Assembly: GCA_945877235.1 (NCBI GenBank)
Contig: CAMCRF010000005.1
Location: forward strand, 1-64,000
Length of the DNA stretch: 64,000 bases
Origin: Bordetella parapertussis
GTDB lineage: Bacteria; Pseudomonadota; Gammaproteobacteria; Burkholderiales; Burkholderiaceae_A
Reading direction: 5' to 3'
Part shown: positions 8,730 through 17,874 of the stretch, one piece after another
How the letters are laid out: each line of letters opens with the position of its first letter
Position numbering within the stretch: position 1 is the stretch's first letter
Made by a program: the position numbers and the translations under genes
Notes under the pieces: generated by a model
Seen by the model: the letters and a program-made list of their open reading frames with translations, nothing else
What the model was told of the DNA's origin: nothing
Databases searched by the model: none

Positions 8730-9335
8730 ATGCTTGGACTCTTTGGTGGGCGCTTCGACCCGCCCCACCGAGCACACCTCGCCATGGCACAGGCAGCTGC
8801 CGACCAGCTGGGTCTGCAGGAGGTGCGTTGGATCGTGACTGGACAGCCAGTCCATAAGCCAGCTCAAGCCTCTGCCGCACATCGCCTTGAGATGACTGCA
8901 CGGGCACTCGAGTCGCTCGGAGACACGCGCATGCGACTCGATGACCGTGAGGTTCGTGCGGCGGAGCTTGGTCACTCCAGCGCGACCTATCGCACCATTG
9001 AACGCATTCAGCACGACCAGGGCAGCCGTCCTCTTGTCTGGATTTTGGGTCAGGATCAGTTCAGTCACTTCACGAGCTGGCAGCACTGGGACTGGCTCAT
9101 TCGGAACATGGCGCTCGCGGTATGCGCACGACCAGGCGCCGGAGAATGTGCCGAGCAGGCTCAGCTACGCGAGCAGGGCGCTCAAATTCTGCAGGTCCAG
9201 ATCGCCCCCGATGAGGCGTCCTCAACCTGGGCCAGGCAGGCGATTCGAGAGGGCGTGTTACCCGAGGGCTTGTTGCCGCAGGTCGTCGCAGACTATATTG
9301 CCGAACATCGGCTGTATGCTTCAGATGCCAAATGA
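8730..9335 (+). CDS. nadD: Nicotinate-nucleotide adenylyltransferase
   Basis: A 201-residue nucleotidyltransferase. It has the GGRFDPPHRAHLAMA motif (the family GxFDPxHxGH/A signature), LQEVRWIVTGQPVHK, a WILGQDQFSHFTSW core, and the C-terminal SSTWARQ corresponding to the ISSTxxR motif. It adenylylates nicotinate mononucleotide in NAD synthesis. AAGGAG precedes the ATG. Its stop overlaps the rsfS start, an arrangement (nadD-rsfS) typical of many bacteria. Confidence 0.95.
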   Translation: MLGLFGGRFDPPHRAHLAMAQAAADQLGLQEVRWIVTGQPVHKPAQASAAHRLEMTARALESLGDTRMRLDDREVRAAELGHSSATYRTIERIQHDQGSRPLVWILGQDQFSHFTSWQHWDWLIRNMALAVCARPGAGECAEQAQLREQGAQILQVQIAPDEASSTWARQAIREGVLPEGLLPQVVADYIAEHRLYASDAK

Positions 9336-10054
9336 AAGGATTTCCTCTGAACCTCGAGACCTTGCAGTACCTGATTGTGGATGCCCTGGAAGATGTAAAA
9401 GCGCAGGACATTCAAGTCTTTAACACGACCCCCATGACGGCCCTTTTCGACCGCGTCATTGTGGCCTCGGGTACCTCCAATCGCCAGACGCGTGCGCTTG
9501 CCAAGAGCGTGCACGACAAGGTGAAAGAAAACGGGGGAGACGTCTACGGCATGGAGGGTGAGGACACAGGAGAGTGGGTGCTTGTGGACTGCGGGGACGT
9601 GGTCGTGCACATTCTTCAGCCCACCATTCGTGAGTATTACCGGCTCGAGGATATTTGGGGCGAGCGCCCACTCTCGCTCGAATCGATCACGAAGCCCTTT
9701 CGCAAGAAGGCGCCCGCGCGCAAGCCTACGGCGCGTAAGCCCATCACGGGAGCGGCTCCAGTTGAGGCCAAGCCAGCCGCTAAGAAGCCCGCTGCCAAGA
9801 AGCCAGCATCAAAGGCACCCGTCGAGAAAAATCCGGCTGCAAAAAAGCCGGCCGCCAAGAAACCAGCCGCGAAAAAGCCTGCAGCCAAGAAACCGGCCGC
9901 CAAGAAGCCCGCTGCGAAGAAACCAGCCGCAAAGAAGCCTACGTCGAAAGAACCCGCTGCCAAGAAACCCGCCGCGAAAAAGCCCGCTGCAAAGAAGCCA
10001 GCAGGCAAGAAACCAGCTCCACCGCGGCCCACAACGAAACGCCCGTTGGTTTAG
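9332..10054 (+). CDS. rsfS: Ribosome silencing factor RsfS with long Lys-Pro-Ala tail
   Basis: A 240-residue protein. Residues 1-115 form the RsfS/Iojap domain (LIVDALEDVKAQDIQVFNTT, FDRVIVASGTSNRQTRALA, EWVLVDCGDVVVHILQP, YYRLEDIWG), which binds ribosomal protein uL14 and blocks subunit joining in starvation. From about residue 125 the chain becomes a basic low-complexity tail built of AAKKPAAKKP units running to the C-terminus, unlike the usual 105-130-residue family members. The tail resembles histone H1-like or AlgP-like repeats. The nadD overlap fixes the start. The stop overlaps the convergent gene by 4 bases. Confidence 0.92.
   Translation: MKGFPLNLETLQYLIVDALEDVKAQDIQVFNTTPMTALFDRVIVASGTSNRQTRALAKSVHDKVKENGGDVYGMEGEDTGEWVLVDCGDVVVHILQPTIREYYRLEDIWGERPLSLESITKPFRKKAPARKPTARKPITGAAPVEAKPAAKKPAAKKPASKAPVEKNPAAKKPAAKKPAAKKPAAKKPAAKKPAAKKPAAKKPTSKEPAAKKPAAKKPAAKKPAGKKPAPPRPTTKRPLV
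9772..10015 (+). repeat. Tandem coding repeat for KKPAA units in the rsfS tail
   Basis: About 15 imperfect 12-15-base units built on GCC-AAG-AAA-CCG/CCC-GCC encode AAKKP pentapeptides. Synonymous codons vary between units, so the repeat is selected at protein level rather than a recent slippage product. Such a stretch is prone to copy-number change. Confidence 0.85.
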
Positions 10055-10383
10055 AGCACGCCGTAAGAGAGCACCGACAAGGTGTCGGGCTCTCGCAGAT
10101 CAGTGGGCATGGCAGGCGAGGCCTGCATCCAGACTGCAACACCAACCGCCAAAGCCACGGCAAACCCGGCACCAGCCGCCATGGGCCACCATCCCATTCG
10201 ACCCGGGCTGCTCACACTGGCTGCAGCCAGCTGGCCCGAGAGCGCAACGACACGCGTCGGCTCGGGCTGCTCGGCCAAGACCTCTACCAAGCGCGCATCG
10301 AAGCCGTGTGAGGGCTGGGCGTCGTTCAGGGCCTGCAGGGCTGACTTGAGTGCTTGGTCACGGGTGGGGTCGAAGGTGTTCAT
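10051..10383 (-). CDS. Small membrane protein, probable anti-sigma factor (DUF3619-like)
   Basis: A 110-residue protein with a soluble N-terminal half (residues 1-70), one transmembrane helix around residues 72-92 (MAAGAGFAVALAVGVAVW) and a short C-terminal part. Its ATG overlaps the stop of the ECF sigma gene, the classic arrangement for a cognate membrane anti-sigma factor. Burkholderiales often carry a DUF3619 protein in this position and this fits by size, but I cannot confirm the family. No ZAS zinc motif (HxxxCxxC) is present. Confidence 0.7.
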   Translation of the reverse strand: MNTFDPTRDQALKSALQALNDAQPSHGFDARLVEVLAEQPEPTRVVALSGQLAAASVSSPGRMGWWPMAAGAGFAVALAVGVAVWMQASPAMPTDLREPDTLSVLSYGVL

Positions 10384-10994
10384 GGTGCGGATCCTGATTG
10401 AAGAACAGACTTTAACGCCTGCTTGGCCCGGTGCAAAAGCTGATGGGCCGCATTGGGGCTGAGTTCGAGTGTGCGTGCAATATCGGCTGGCGTTGCGTCT
10501 TCATAAGCCCACAACACCAAGGCTACCCGTTGCCTATCGGGGAGCTTGGCCAGAGCCGCCTCAAGTGCCGCAGGCGCAAAGGCTTCAGACGTTGGGGCTT
10601 GCTGGGCCGTGCGATCGTCGATGAAGTCGTTGAGTTCATCGGGCGACCAACTCGACTCTCGCCCACTGCGTTTGAGCATACGCAGCGACTCATGGGCAAC
10701 GATATGGTGAAAGTAGCTGCTGAGTTGCGCACGCCCTTGATCCTCAGCGCGTCCCCGCCAAAGCCGAATGAAGGCCTCTTGAACAGCATCTTCTGCAAGG
10801 GCCCGGTCCTGCAGGAGCCGAAACGCCAAGGAGAACGCACGCGGTCTGAGATGCGACACCAGCTGCTCGGCGTGCTCACGCGCGTCTCGGCCTGCACTGG
10901 CGCGGGCACGAGCCAAGAGACTCCACCCTTCAGCGCGAGAGAGACTAGCGGGCACTGCAGTCACGGCGGTACTCCACCAGACGCCCCTGCTCAT
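10380..10994 (-). CDS. RNA polymerase sigma factor, ECF type
   Basis: A protein of up to 204 residues with sigma-70 region 2 (HLRPRAFSLAFRLLQDRALAEDAVQEAFIRLWRG) and region 4 (LPDRQRVALVLWAYEDATPADIARTLELSPNAAHQLLHRAKQAL). The ATG at 10994 overlaps the preceding gene by 50 bases and has no well-spaced ribosome site. A TTG about 25 codons in, preceded by GGTGGAG, is an alternative start that leaves both sigma domains intact. The next gene is the likely anti-sigma. Together with the two upstream envelope proteins this looks like an envelope-stress regulon. Confidence 0.88.
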   Translation of the reverse strand: MSRGVWWSTAVTAVPASLSRAEGWSLLARARASAGRDAREHAEQLVSHLRPRAFSLAFRLLQDRALAEDAVQEAFIRLWRGRAEDQGRAQLSSYFHHIVAHESLRMLKRSGRESSWSPDELNDFIDDRTAQQAPTSEAFAPAALEAALAKLPDRQRVALVLWAYEDATPADIARTLELSPNAAHQLLHRAKQALKSVLQSGSAP

Positions 10995-11412
10995 CCTTTA
11001 CAGGAATATCCGTGCAGCCCAGAGGTGGAACAGAGGGAGAAGACTCCACCACGATGGGTGCGACAACGGTTTCCACGGGCTGCACCGAGTAGAGGGGAGA
11101 GTGGTAGCTGAGCAACAAGGGAGGGGGAGCGGCCACCCAAGTGACCGCAGGCGACCAGTGCTTGTGACGATGCCAGTGCCGCTCGCGGACTCTCACCGTG
11201 CCGTGCACCACCACCGGATGGGCTACAGGCCCCGCATAGACCATAGAGGAGTGAACCGTTGGGGTGTTGAGCGACCGCACCAGAGAGACACCCGCTAAGG
11301 CGGTGAGCGCACCTTGCTCACGCTCACCCCAGGCGAGTGCGGGCTTCGCAAGGAAGAGAAGGCCGACAGACACAAGACCAAGCCGCAAGAGAGACTGTAA
11401 AGGCATAGCCAT
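10945..11412 (-). CDS. Small secreted protein of unknown function
   Basis: A 155-residue protein with a Sec signal peptide (residues 1-28, cleavage likely after AKPALA). The mature part is rich in His, Val and Pro, with RVRERHWHRHKHWSP near residue 75-90 and two cysteines (positions about 133 and 152) near the end that could pair. I do not recognise a family. The His/Arg patch could bind metal or heparin-like polyanions, but this is speculation. It lies 9 bases after the DUF3106 gene and overlaps the sigma gene by 50 bases, so it belongs to that operon. Confidence 0.72.
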   Translation of the reverse strand: MAMPLQSLLRLGLVSVGLLFLAKPALAWGEREQGALTALAGVSLVRSLNTPTVHSSMVYAGPVAHPVVVHGTVRVRERHWHRHKHWSPAVTWVAAPPPLLLSYHSPLYSVQPVETVVAPIVVESSPSVPPLGCTDIPVKDEQGRLVEYRRDCSAR

Positions 11413-11421
11413 GGCGCCGCC

Positions 11422-11943
11422 CTATTGCCCGGGTGGGGACGGTGGTGCAGGTGGTGCAAGTGGCTTGGGCGGGCGGGGCATCTCTTTGAACAGACGCTCG
11501 CGCTCCTCAGGACTGAGCTTAGCCCAGATGCGACGCCGCTCTTCTTGAAGCACACGGCGCTCTTCGGGGGACATCCCCTCGATGATGCGGCGCCGCTCTT
11601 CGCGCCACTTCTGACGATCTTCGGGGGACATCTGCTTCCAGTCCCCGCGGGCCTTTTCAGTAAGCTGCTTGCGCAGCTCGGGAGGCAACTGCTCGATGCG
11701 GGCGCGCATTTCGGCCTTTACCGCTTGACGCTGTTCAGGGGTGAGGTCTTTGAGCTGAGCACGCAAGGCTTTCATGCGCTCGCGCCGCTGCTCAGGCGTG
11801 AGGGACAACATGTCTTGGGGGTTGGGCAAGACCAGGCCAGGGGGCAGCGCAACAGGAGCAGCGGGCGGGGGCGGAGGGACCTGCGCCCAGGCCTGTGCAG
11901 TGATGGCCAAAAGGGCCGCGGCAAGAGAGGTTCTGAACAACAT
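11422..11943 (-). CDS. DUF3106 domain periplasmic protein with repeated (L/M)(T/S)PEERR motifs
   Basis: A 173-residue exported protein: signal peptide residues 1-20 (TAQAWAQ), a Pro-rich linker, then five or six copies of a helical unit LTPEQRRERM, LTPEQRQAVK, LPPELRKQLT, MSPEDRQKWR, MSPEERRVLQ, LSPEERERLF spaced about 16-20 residues apart. This is the LTxxQ-like pattern of DUF3106 and recalls CpxP/Spy/ZraP periplasmic chaperones. It is the first gene of the operon leading to an ECF sigma factor and its probable anti-sigma, suggesting an envelope-stress role. GGAG lies 8 bases before the ATG. Confidence 0.85.
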   Translation of the reverse strand: MLFRTSLAAALLAITAQAWAQVPPPPPAAPVALPPGLVLPNPQDMLSLTPEQRRERMKALRAQLKDLTPEQRQAVKAEMRARIEQLPPELRKQLTEKARGDWKQMSPEDRQKWREERRRIIEGMSPEERRVLQEERRRIWAKLSPEERERLFKEMPRPPKPLAPPAPPSPPGQ

Positions 11944-12003
11944 GGTGGGGACTCCAAATGAGTGAGGTAACCCTTAAACCCGCCCACAACACCAAACCTT
12001 ACG

Positions 12004-13029
12004 CTAGACCTTGTAATAACCCCGATACCAGTCCACAAATCGCTGAATGCCCGTACGCAGGGGGGTGTATGGGGCGAACCCCGTGAGCGCCTTGAGCTTT
12101 TCGGTCTCTGCATAAGTGGCGGGGACATCGCCCGGCTGCATAGGCATGAGCTGCCTCTTGACAGTCATGCCCAGGGCGTCCTCAATTGCCGCGATGAACT
12201 CGGTAAGCGGCTCAGGGTGATGATTGCCAATGTTCAATACGCGGTGCGGTGCGGTCTGCTCAAATGCAAAATCGCTGCCCGCAGGCTCGGCGATTGGTGG
12301 CTGGTCGAGCACACGCACAACGCCCTCCACAATGTCGTCCACATAGGTGAAATCGCGCTGCATCTGGCCATGGTTGTAGACCTCAATGGTCTCGCCCGCC
12401 AGAATGGCCTTCACGAACTTGAAGGCGGCCATGTCGGGTCGGCCCCAAGGGCCATACACCGTAAAGAACCGAAGCCCCGTGGCGGGAATGCCAAAGAGGT
12501 GGCTGTAGGTGTGCCCCATCAGTTCATTGGCCTTTTTGGTGGCCGCATAGAGCGATACAGGCCGGTCAACGTCTTGATCTTCTGAGAAGGGCAGTTGTGT
12601 GTTGCCGCCATACACGCTCGATGAGCTGGCATAGACCAGGTGTGCCCTTGGCGCGCCTGGTCGAATCTGGCTGCGCACACCTTCCAGGATATTGAGAAAG
12701 CCGGTGATATTGCTGTCGATGTAAGTGTGCGGATGGCTGAGCGAATACCGCACACCCGCCTGCGCGGCCAGGTGCACAACGCCATCGAAATGATGCTGTG
12801 TAAAGAGCCGCTCCATCGCGCCGCGGTCTTCGAGCGAGGCTTTCACGCAGGTAAAGGCCTGCGCATTGGGGTGGGCGGCAACGCGGTCAAGCCGGGCCTG
12901 CTTGAGGCTTGGGTCATAGTAGTCGTTGAGATTGTCGAGCCCAATGACACGGTCGCTCCGACTGAGCAGGCGCTCGCTCACATAGCTGCCAATAAACCCG
13001 GCCGCACCGGTGACGAGGATGGTTCTCAC
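12004..13029 (-). CDS. UDP-glucuronate 4-epimerase (NAD-dependent epimerase/dehydratase)
   Basis: A 341-residue short-chain dehydrogenase of the GalE/CapI type. It has the NAD site [28 protein letters not shown], the catalytic YxxxK in [13 protein letters not shown], and [14 protein letters not shown], a segment typical of UDP-glucuronate epimerases (CapI, WbnF). It would convert UDP-glucuronate to UDP-galacturonate. The upstream ugd gene makes UDP-glucuronate, which supports this. The start overlaps the hemF stop by 4 bases, so the order is ugd-hemF-epimerase on one transcript. Confidence 0.9.
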   Translation of the reverse strand: MRTILVTGAAGFIGSYVSERLLSRSDRVIGLDNLNDYYDPSLKQARLDRVAAHPNAQAFTCVKASLEDRGAMERLFTQHHFDGVVHLAAQAGVRYSLSHPHTYIDSNITGFLNILEGVRSQIRPGAPRAHLVYASSSSVYGGNTQLPFSEDQDVDRPVSLYAATKKANELMGHTYSHLFGIPATGLRFFTVYGPWGRPDMAAFKFVKAILAGETIEVYNHGQMQRDFTYVDDIVEGVVRVLDQPPIAEPAGSDFAFEQTAPHRVLNIGNHHPEPLTEFIAAIEDALGMTVKRQLMPMQPGDVPATYAETEKLKALTGFAPYTPLRTGIQRFVDWYRGYYKV

Positions 13030-13946
13030 GCGAGCCAGTCCCTTGGTTTAATCACCTCATAGAGCTTGGCCTCGGGCGAACCCGGCTCGGGCGCCCAGTC
13101 GTACCGCCATTTCACGATGGGTGGGAGGCTCATCAGAATGCTCTCGGCACGCCCACCGCTCTGCAGACCAAAGTGGGTGCCGCGGTCGTAGACGAGGTTG
13201 AACTCCACGTAGCGCCCACGCCGATAGGCCTGAAAGTCTCGTTCACGCTCTCCGTAGGGCGTCTCGCGACGGCGCTGAGCAATGGGTAGATAGGCGCTCA
13301 CCACGCTGTCGCCCACCGCACGCGTCATCGCGAAGCTCTGCTCAAAACCCAGCTCTGCAAAGTCATCAAAGAAAATGCCGCCAACGCCACGCGCCTCGCC
13401 TCTGTGCTTCAAGTAAAAGTACTCGTCGCACCACTTCTTAAACCGGGGGTAGTACGCCGCACCGAAGGGGGCTAATGCCTGTTGGCAGGTCTGGTGAAAG
13501 TGAACCGCATCTTCCTCAAAGGGGTAGTAGGGGGTGAGGTCCATGCCACCGCCAAACCACCAGATGTCCTGCTCACCCTCGCGCACGGCCTTGGCCACCA
13601 AGACCCGCACATTTGCGTGAACAGTGGGCACATAGGGGTTACGCGGATGAAAGACCAAGGACACACCAATCGCCTCAAAACCCCGCCCCGCGAGTTCGGG
13701 GCGATTGGCCGTAGCCGAAGGGGGCAATCTGTCGCCTCGCACATGCGAAAAGCCCACGCCCGCGCGCTCCATGAGGTTGCCCTCCTCCAAGAGACGTGAG
13801 CGCCCGTCTCCACGAAGTGGCGAGTCGCTCGGCTTGGTCCAGGCATCTTCAAAAAATGCCTGCCCGTCCTCTGCAGCCACCGCGGTGGTGATGCGGTCCT
13901 GCAGTCCAAGAAAATAATTGCGGAGTTCTTGAATATCGACGGCCAT
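13026..13946 (-). CDS. hemF: Oxygen-dependent coproporphyrinogen III oxidase
   Basis: A 306-residue HemF. It includes [34 protein letters not shown] (substrate/metal histidines), [49 protein letters not shown] and the C-terminal [19 protein letters not shown]. It oxidatively decarboxylates coproporphyrinogen III to protoporphyrinogen IX in heme synthesis, in the cytosol and with O2, so the organism can respire oxygen. The start is the ATG four bases after the ugd stop (MAVDIQEL); a longer frame upstream overlaps ugd. Its position between two nucleotide-sugar genes is unexpected. Confidence 0.96.
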   Translation of the reverse strand: MAVDIQELRNYFLGLQDRITTAVAAEDGQAFFEDAWTKPSDSPLRGDGRSRLLEEGNLMERAGVGFSHVRGDRLPPSATANRPELAGRGFEAIGVSLVFHPRNPYVPTVHANVRVLVAKAVREGEQDIWWFGGGMDLTPYYPFEEDAVHFHQTCQQALAPFGAAYYPRFKKWCDEYFYLKHRGEARGVGGIFFDDFAELGFEQSFAMTRAVGDSVVSAYLPIAQRRRETPYGERERDFQAYRRGRYVEFNLVYDRGTHFGLQSGGRAESILMSLPPIVKWRYDWAPEPGSPEAKLYEVIKPRDWLA

Positions 13947-13950
13947 GTGC

Positions 13951-15285
13951 TTAACCCTGAACCTTTTGGCCAACTCGGCCGATCGCTTCGTAAAAAAGAC
14001 CATAGGAGGTGGGTACAGAAGGCTCATACAGATTGCGGCCATCGAATACCCGCCGTGACTTGAGCTTGACCGCCATGCCCTCGAAGTCGGGGCTGCGGAA
14101 CTCCTTCCACTCCGTCACGATCACCAGCGCATCAGCACCCTCCAAGGCATCCACTGCGCGCTTTGCATAGTCAATGCTGTTACCCAGCACGCGCTTCGCT
14201 TCCTCCATAGCAACGGGGTCGTAGGCGCAGACCGTGGCGCCGCGATCAAGCAATGCCTGAATGAGCACCCGGCTGGGCGCCTCGCGCATATCATCCGTGT
14301 TGGGCTTGAAGGCCAAGCCCCAGAGCGCGAATCGCTTGCCCACGAGGTTGCGACCAAAGGCACGCTCAATCTTTTTCACCAGCACAGATTTCTGAGCGTC
14401 GTTGGCATCTTCAACCGCATTGAGCACTTTCAAGTCATGACCATGCTCACTCGCGGTCTTGATCAACGCCTTCACATCTTTGGGGAAACAAGAACCACCG
14501 TAACCGCAGCCGGAATAGAGGAAGCTGTAGCCAATTCGCGAATCGGATCCAATACCCAAACGGACTTGCTCAATATCGGCGCCTAGGGTCTCAGCCAGGT
14601 TTGCAAGCTCGTTCATAAAGGAGATGCGCGTGGCCAGCATGGCATTGGCCGCGTATTTGGTGAGCTCTGCAGAGCGTACGTCCATGACCATCAGCTTGTC
14701 GTGATTGCGCTGAAATGGCGCATAGATCTGGCGCATGACTTCAACCGCACGGGGATGGTCTGCGCCAATCACAATACGATCGGGCCGCTGGAAATCCTCA
14801 ACAGCAGCCCCTTCCTTCAGGAACTCGGGGTTCGAAACCACGTAGTAGGGAATGTTCGCCTTGCGCTCGGCGAGCGCCTTGGCAATTTCAGCGCGCACCT
14901 TGTCGGCCGTGCCCACAGGAACGGTGCTTTTATCGACCACAATCTTTTCAGACTGCATGTGAAGGCCAATCGCACGCGCCGCAGCCAGCACGTACTTCAG
15001 GTCGGCCGACCCATCTTCATCGGGTGGCGTGCCCACTGCAATAAACTGCACCAGACCAAAAGCGACGCTCTCTTCGACTGACGTGGTGAATCGCAGGCGA
15101 CCAGCCGCCACGTTCTTGCGCACCACGTCGAGGAGACCCGGCTCATGAATGGGAATACCGCCCTCGTGAAGAATTCTGATCTTGTTGGCATCCAGATCGA
15201 GACAGAGCACATCGTTGCCCGCATCGGCCAGACAGGCGCCCGTAACGAGGCCCACATAGCCCGTGCCCACAATTGAAATCCTCAT
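13951..15285 (-). CDS. ugd: UDP-glucose 6-dehydrogenase
   Basis: A 444-residue enzyme of the UDP-glucose/GDP-mannose dehydrogenase family. Key parts are [23 protein letters not shown] (NAD fold), [26 protein letters not shown], the central dimer domain [16 protein letters not shown], the catalytic cysteine in [18 protein letters not shown], and the C-terminal [17 protein letters not shown]. It oxidises UDP-glucose to UDP-glucuronate. The ATG at 15285 is preceded by GGGAGG. A longer frame (22 more codons) has no ribosome site. It diverges from the H-NS gene across an AT-rich region. Confidence 0.95.
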   Translation of the reverse strand: MRISIVGTGYVGLVTGACLADAGNDVLCLDLDANKIRILHEGGIPIHEPGLLDVVRKNVAAGRLRFTTSVEESVAFGLVQFIAVGTPPDEDGSADLKYVLAAARAIGLHMQSEKIVVDKSTVPVGTADKVRAEIAKALAERKANIPYYVVSNPEFLKEGAAVEDFQRPDRIVIGADHPRAVEVMRQIYAPFQRNHDKLMVMDVRSAELTKYAANAMLATRISFMNELANLAETLGADIEQVRLGIGSDSRIGYSFLYSGCGYGGSCFPKDVKALIKTASEHGHDLKVLNAVEDANDAQKSVLVKKIERAFGRNLVGKRFALWGLAFKPNTDDMREAPSRVLIQALLDRGATVCAYDPVAMEEAKRVLGNSIDYAKRAVDALEGADALVIVTEWKEFRSPDFEGMAVKLKSRRVFDGRNLYEPSVPTSYGLFYEAIGRVGQKVQG

Positions 15286-15474
15286 TCCGCCTCCCAGCGT
15301 CGTCTTCTTTTCTTCGCAAATTCTACCTTCTCGGCTCTTTTTGTATGTCACCGCAGTAAAGGTCTAGCGGCAAGAGTAATAAGCGATTAATACGCCATAT
15401 TTTGTATTAGCACGTGAAATCCATTAGTATTGATCATCTATTTTTTAATAAACCTCTCATTAAGGAATTACAGC
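15286..15474. promoter_or_regulatory. AT-rich divergent promoter region between ugd and the H-NS gene
   Basis: This 189-base gap is much richer in A and T than its surroundings, especially 15350-15470, with several TATTAG, TATTTT and TTAATA tracts. It contains the promoters of ugd (minus) and the H-NS gene (plus). Such DNA is itself a typical H-NS target, so autoregulation and silencing of ugd are plausible. I see no clean -35/-10 pair to single out. Confidence 0.6.
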
Positions 15475-15858
15475 ATGGCAACCTATTCGGAAATGATGGC
15501 TCAAATCGAGGACCTTAAAAAGCAAGCAGAGCGACAGCGCAAGGAAGAATATTCATCGGTTCTCAAAACCATCAAAAAGCAGATCGCTGAATATGGAATA
15601 ACCGCCGAGGAACTCGGTCTGGTTGACTCCAAAGACGGAGAGAAAAAGCGTGGCCGTAAACCCGGCCGACCCGCAGCAGCTAAACCTGGTCGTAAGCCAA
15701 CCGCCAAACGAGCCACTGCCGGTAAAAAAGTAGCCCCCAAGTACAAAGACGACGCAGGAAATACCTGGACTGGCCGCGGCAAAATGCCCACGTGGCTTGC
15801 CAAGTCAGTCGCCGGGGGCAGAACGCTCGAGTCCTTCTTGATTCAAGCCAGCGCCTGA
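15475..15858 (+). CDS. H-NS family histone-like nucleoid-structuring protein
   Basis: A 127-residue DNA-binding protein. Residues 1-45 form a coiled-coil oligomerisation segment ([19 protein letters not shown]). A basic linker [19 protein letters not shown] contains two AT-hook-like [13 protein letters not shown] cores. The C-terminus ([21 protein letters not shown]) is the H-NS DNA-binding domain with the WxGxGRxPxWL pattern. The start MATYSEMM at 15475 follows AAGGA with 8-base spacing. It would bind and silence AT-rich DNA. Its place between ugd and rml genes suggests control of surface polysaccharide genes, which is inference. Confidence 0.93.
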   Translation: MATYSEMMAQIEDLKKQAERQRKEEYSSVLKTIKKQIAEYGITAEELGLVDSKDGEKKRGRKPGRPAAAKPGRKPTAKRATAGKKVAPKYKDDAGNTWTGRGKMPTWLAKSVAGGRTLESFLIQASA

Positions 15859-15870
15859 GCGGGGCTCTGC

Positions 15871-15876
15871 TACACT
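15871..15876 (+). promoter_or_regulatory. Candidate -10 element for leaderless rmlB
   Basis: TACACT ends seven bases before the rmlB ATG at 15884. There is no Shine-Dalgarno in the 25-base gap after the H-NS gene. No clear -35 is visible. Start of transcription would fall at the ATG. Confidence 0.35.
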
Positions 15877-15883
15877 GCCCGTC

Positions 15884-16963
15884 ATGATTCTCGTGACGGG
15901 CGGTGCCGGCTTCATTGGCAGTAACTTTGTTCACCAGTGGCTTGAAGCCGCTGGCGAACCGCTGCTCAATCTCGATGCCCTCACCTACGCGGGCAATCTC
16001 GAGAGCCTCAAATCTGTCGAATCTAGCCCCGCGTATCGTTTTGTTCATAGCGATATTCTCGACGCCGAACGCCTTTCCAGGATTTTTGAAGAGAACTCGA
16101 TTCGTGCCGTTGTGCACTTCGCGGCGGAGTCGCATGTAGACCGCTCGATTCACGGGCCAGACGCGTTTATTAAGACCAACATCCAGGGCACCTATACGCT
16201 CCTGCAGGCGGCACTCCACCACTGGAAATCACTGCGAGAGCCACAGAAATCAGCATTCCGATTTCTGCATGTATCGACCGACGAGGTCTACGGCTCACTC
16301 CATGCCAAGGACCCTGCGTTTGAAGAGACCACCCCCTACGCTCCCAATAGCCCCTACTCAGCAAGCAAGGCCGCGAGCGACCACCTGGTTCGTGCCTGGC
16401 ACCACACCTACGGTTTGCCCGTACTGACGACCAATTGCTCCAATAACTACGGGCCGTACCAGTTTCCTGAAAAGCTCATTCCGCTGGTGATTGCCAATGC
16501 GCTCGCCGGCAAGCCATTACCCATTTATGGCGATGGCATGAATATTCGCGACTGGCTGTATGTGGGTGACCACTGCGCTGGAATACGCCGTGTGCTCGAG
16601 GCTGGGCGACCAGGGGAGACCTATAACATTGGCGGATGGAACGAGCAGCCCAATATTGAAATTGTGCGCACCATTTGCCGTCTTTTGGATTCAAAAAGCC
16701 CAGACTCTGCTCGTGCGGCCGGTGGCCAGCACCAGAACCTGATGACCTTTGTGAAGGATCGGCCTGGACATGATCGGCGATATGCCATTAATGCCAATAA
16801 AATCTACACAGAATTAGGCTGGAAACCCGCCGAAACATTTGAGACGGGCATCGAGAAAACCGTCGACTGGTATCTCAACAACCAAGACTGGGTGGCTCGC
16901 GTTCAGTCGGGTGATTATCAGAACTGGATTCACAAACAATACGGAACAGAGGCCTCCGCATGA
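15884..16963 (+). CDS. rmlB: dTDP-glucose 4,6-dehydratase
   Basis: A 359-residue SDR enzyme. It carries [31 protein letters not shown], the TDE triad in [28 protein letters not shown] (YxxxK) and [18 protein letters not shown], all diagnostic for RmlB. It makes dTDP-4-keto-6-deoxyglucose, step two of dTDP-L-rhamnose synthesis. First of four overlapping or closely spaced rml genes (B-A-C-D). Confidence 0.97.
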   Translation: MILVTGGAGFIGSNFVHQWLEAAGEPLLNLDALTYAGNLESLKSVESSPAYRFVHSDILDAERLSRIFEENSIRAVVHFAAESHVDRSIHGPDAFIKTNIQGTYTLLQAALHHWKSLREPQKSAFRFLHVSTDEVYGSLHAKDPAFEETTPYAPNSPYSASKAASDHLVRAWHHTYGLPVLTTNCSNNYGPYQFPEKLIPLVIANALAGKPLPIYGDGMNIRDWLYVGDHCAGIRRVLEAGRPGETYNIGGWNEQPNIEIVRTICRLLDSKSPDSARAAGGQHQNLMTFVKDRPGHDRRYAINANKIYTELGWKPAETFETGIEKTVDWYLNNQDWVARVQSGDYQNWIHKQYGTEASA

Positions 16964-17853
16964 ATCGACGCGGCATCATTCTGGCGGGCGGCTCCGGCAC
17001 ACGGCTGCACCCTGCGACCCTGGCGGTGAGCAAGCAGCTCCTGCCCGTCTATGACAAGCCAATGGTCTATTACCCATTAAGCATCCTGATGCTGGCGGGC
17101 ATGCGCGACATTCTGATTATCTCCACCCCGCAGGACACCCCACGTTTTCAGCAGCTTCTGGGTGATGGACAGCAATGGGGTCTCAGGCTTGAATACGCGG
17201 TTCAGCCCTCGCCCGACGGACTGGCTCAGGCCTTCCTGATCGGTGAGACGTTTCTGCAGGGCGGGCCCAGTGCCCTGGTCCTGGGCGACAATCTCTTCTA
17301 CGGTCACGACCTCGCGCCCCAATTACGACAGGCCCATCAAGCGCAAGCAGGTGCGACTGTATTTGCCTATCCCGTCACAGACCCTGAGCGTTACGGGGTG
17401 GTGGAGTTCAATGCCCAGGGTCAGGCCGTCTCCCTCGAAGAAAAGCCACAGCAGCCGAAAAGCCGCTATGCCGTCACGGGGCTCTACTTCTATGACGAGC
17501 AGGTGGTGCCGCGTGCGAAGGCACTCAAGCCCTCGGCTCGGGGTGAGCTTGAGATCACCGACCTCAACCGCATCTACCTTGAAGCAGGCGACCTCCATGT
17601 AAAGGTGATGGGCCGCGGCCACGCCTGGCTGGACACCGGCACCCACGATTCGCTGCTCGAAGCCAGCCAGTTCATTCAGACCATCGAGAAGCGACAGGGC
17701 CTGAAGGTCTCCTGCCCGGAAGAAATTGCCTGGCGCCGCGGCTGGATTGACGATGCCCAGCTCAAAGCCTTGGCAGCCCCCTTAGCCAAGACGGGCTATG
17801 GGCAGTACTTGCTGCGCCTACTCGATGTGCCTGTTTTTACATCGCCCAACTGA
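16960..17853 (+). CDS. rmlA: Glucose-1-phosphate thymidylyltransferase
   Basis: A 297-residue nucleotidyltransferase with [20 protein letters not shown] at the N-terminus, [30 protein letters not shown], the [17 protein letters not shown] segment and the C-terminal [18 protein letters not shown]. It forms dTDP-glucose from dTTP and glucose-1-phosphate, step one of rhamnose activation, and is usually feedback-inhibited by dTDP-rhamnose. ATG overlaps the rmlB stop by 4 bases. Confidence 0.97.
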   Translation: MNRRGIILAGGSGTRLHPATLAVSKQLLPVYDKPMVYYPLSILMLAGMRDILIISTPQDTPRFQQLLGDGQQWGLRLEYAVQPSPDGLAQAFLIGETFLQGGPSALVLGDNLFYGHDLAPQLRQAHQAQAGATVFAYPVTDPERYGVVEFNAQGQAVSLEEKPQQPKSRYAVTGLYFYDEQVVPRAKALKPSARGELEITDLNRIYLEAGDLHVKVMGRGHAWLDTGTHDSLLEASQFIQTIEKRQGLKVSCPEEIAWRRGWIDDAQLKALAAPLAKTGYGQYLLRLLDVPVFTSPN

Positions 17854-17874
17854 CCCCACCAACCACACACACCC

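Noticed and set aside
9637..10032. Minus-strand frame of Ala/Gly/Phe repeats (AAGFFAAGFLAAG)
   Set aside because: It is the antisense of the rsfS KKPAA repeat; the hydrophobic repeat arises from reading Lys/Pro/Ala codons backwards, without ribosome site or context.
11944..12003. Possible tRNA or small RNA between the DUF3106 and epimerase genes
   Set aside because: The 60 bases show no cloverleaf pairing or terminator; I see only the DUF3106 ribosome site.
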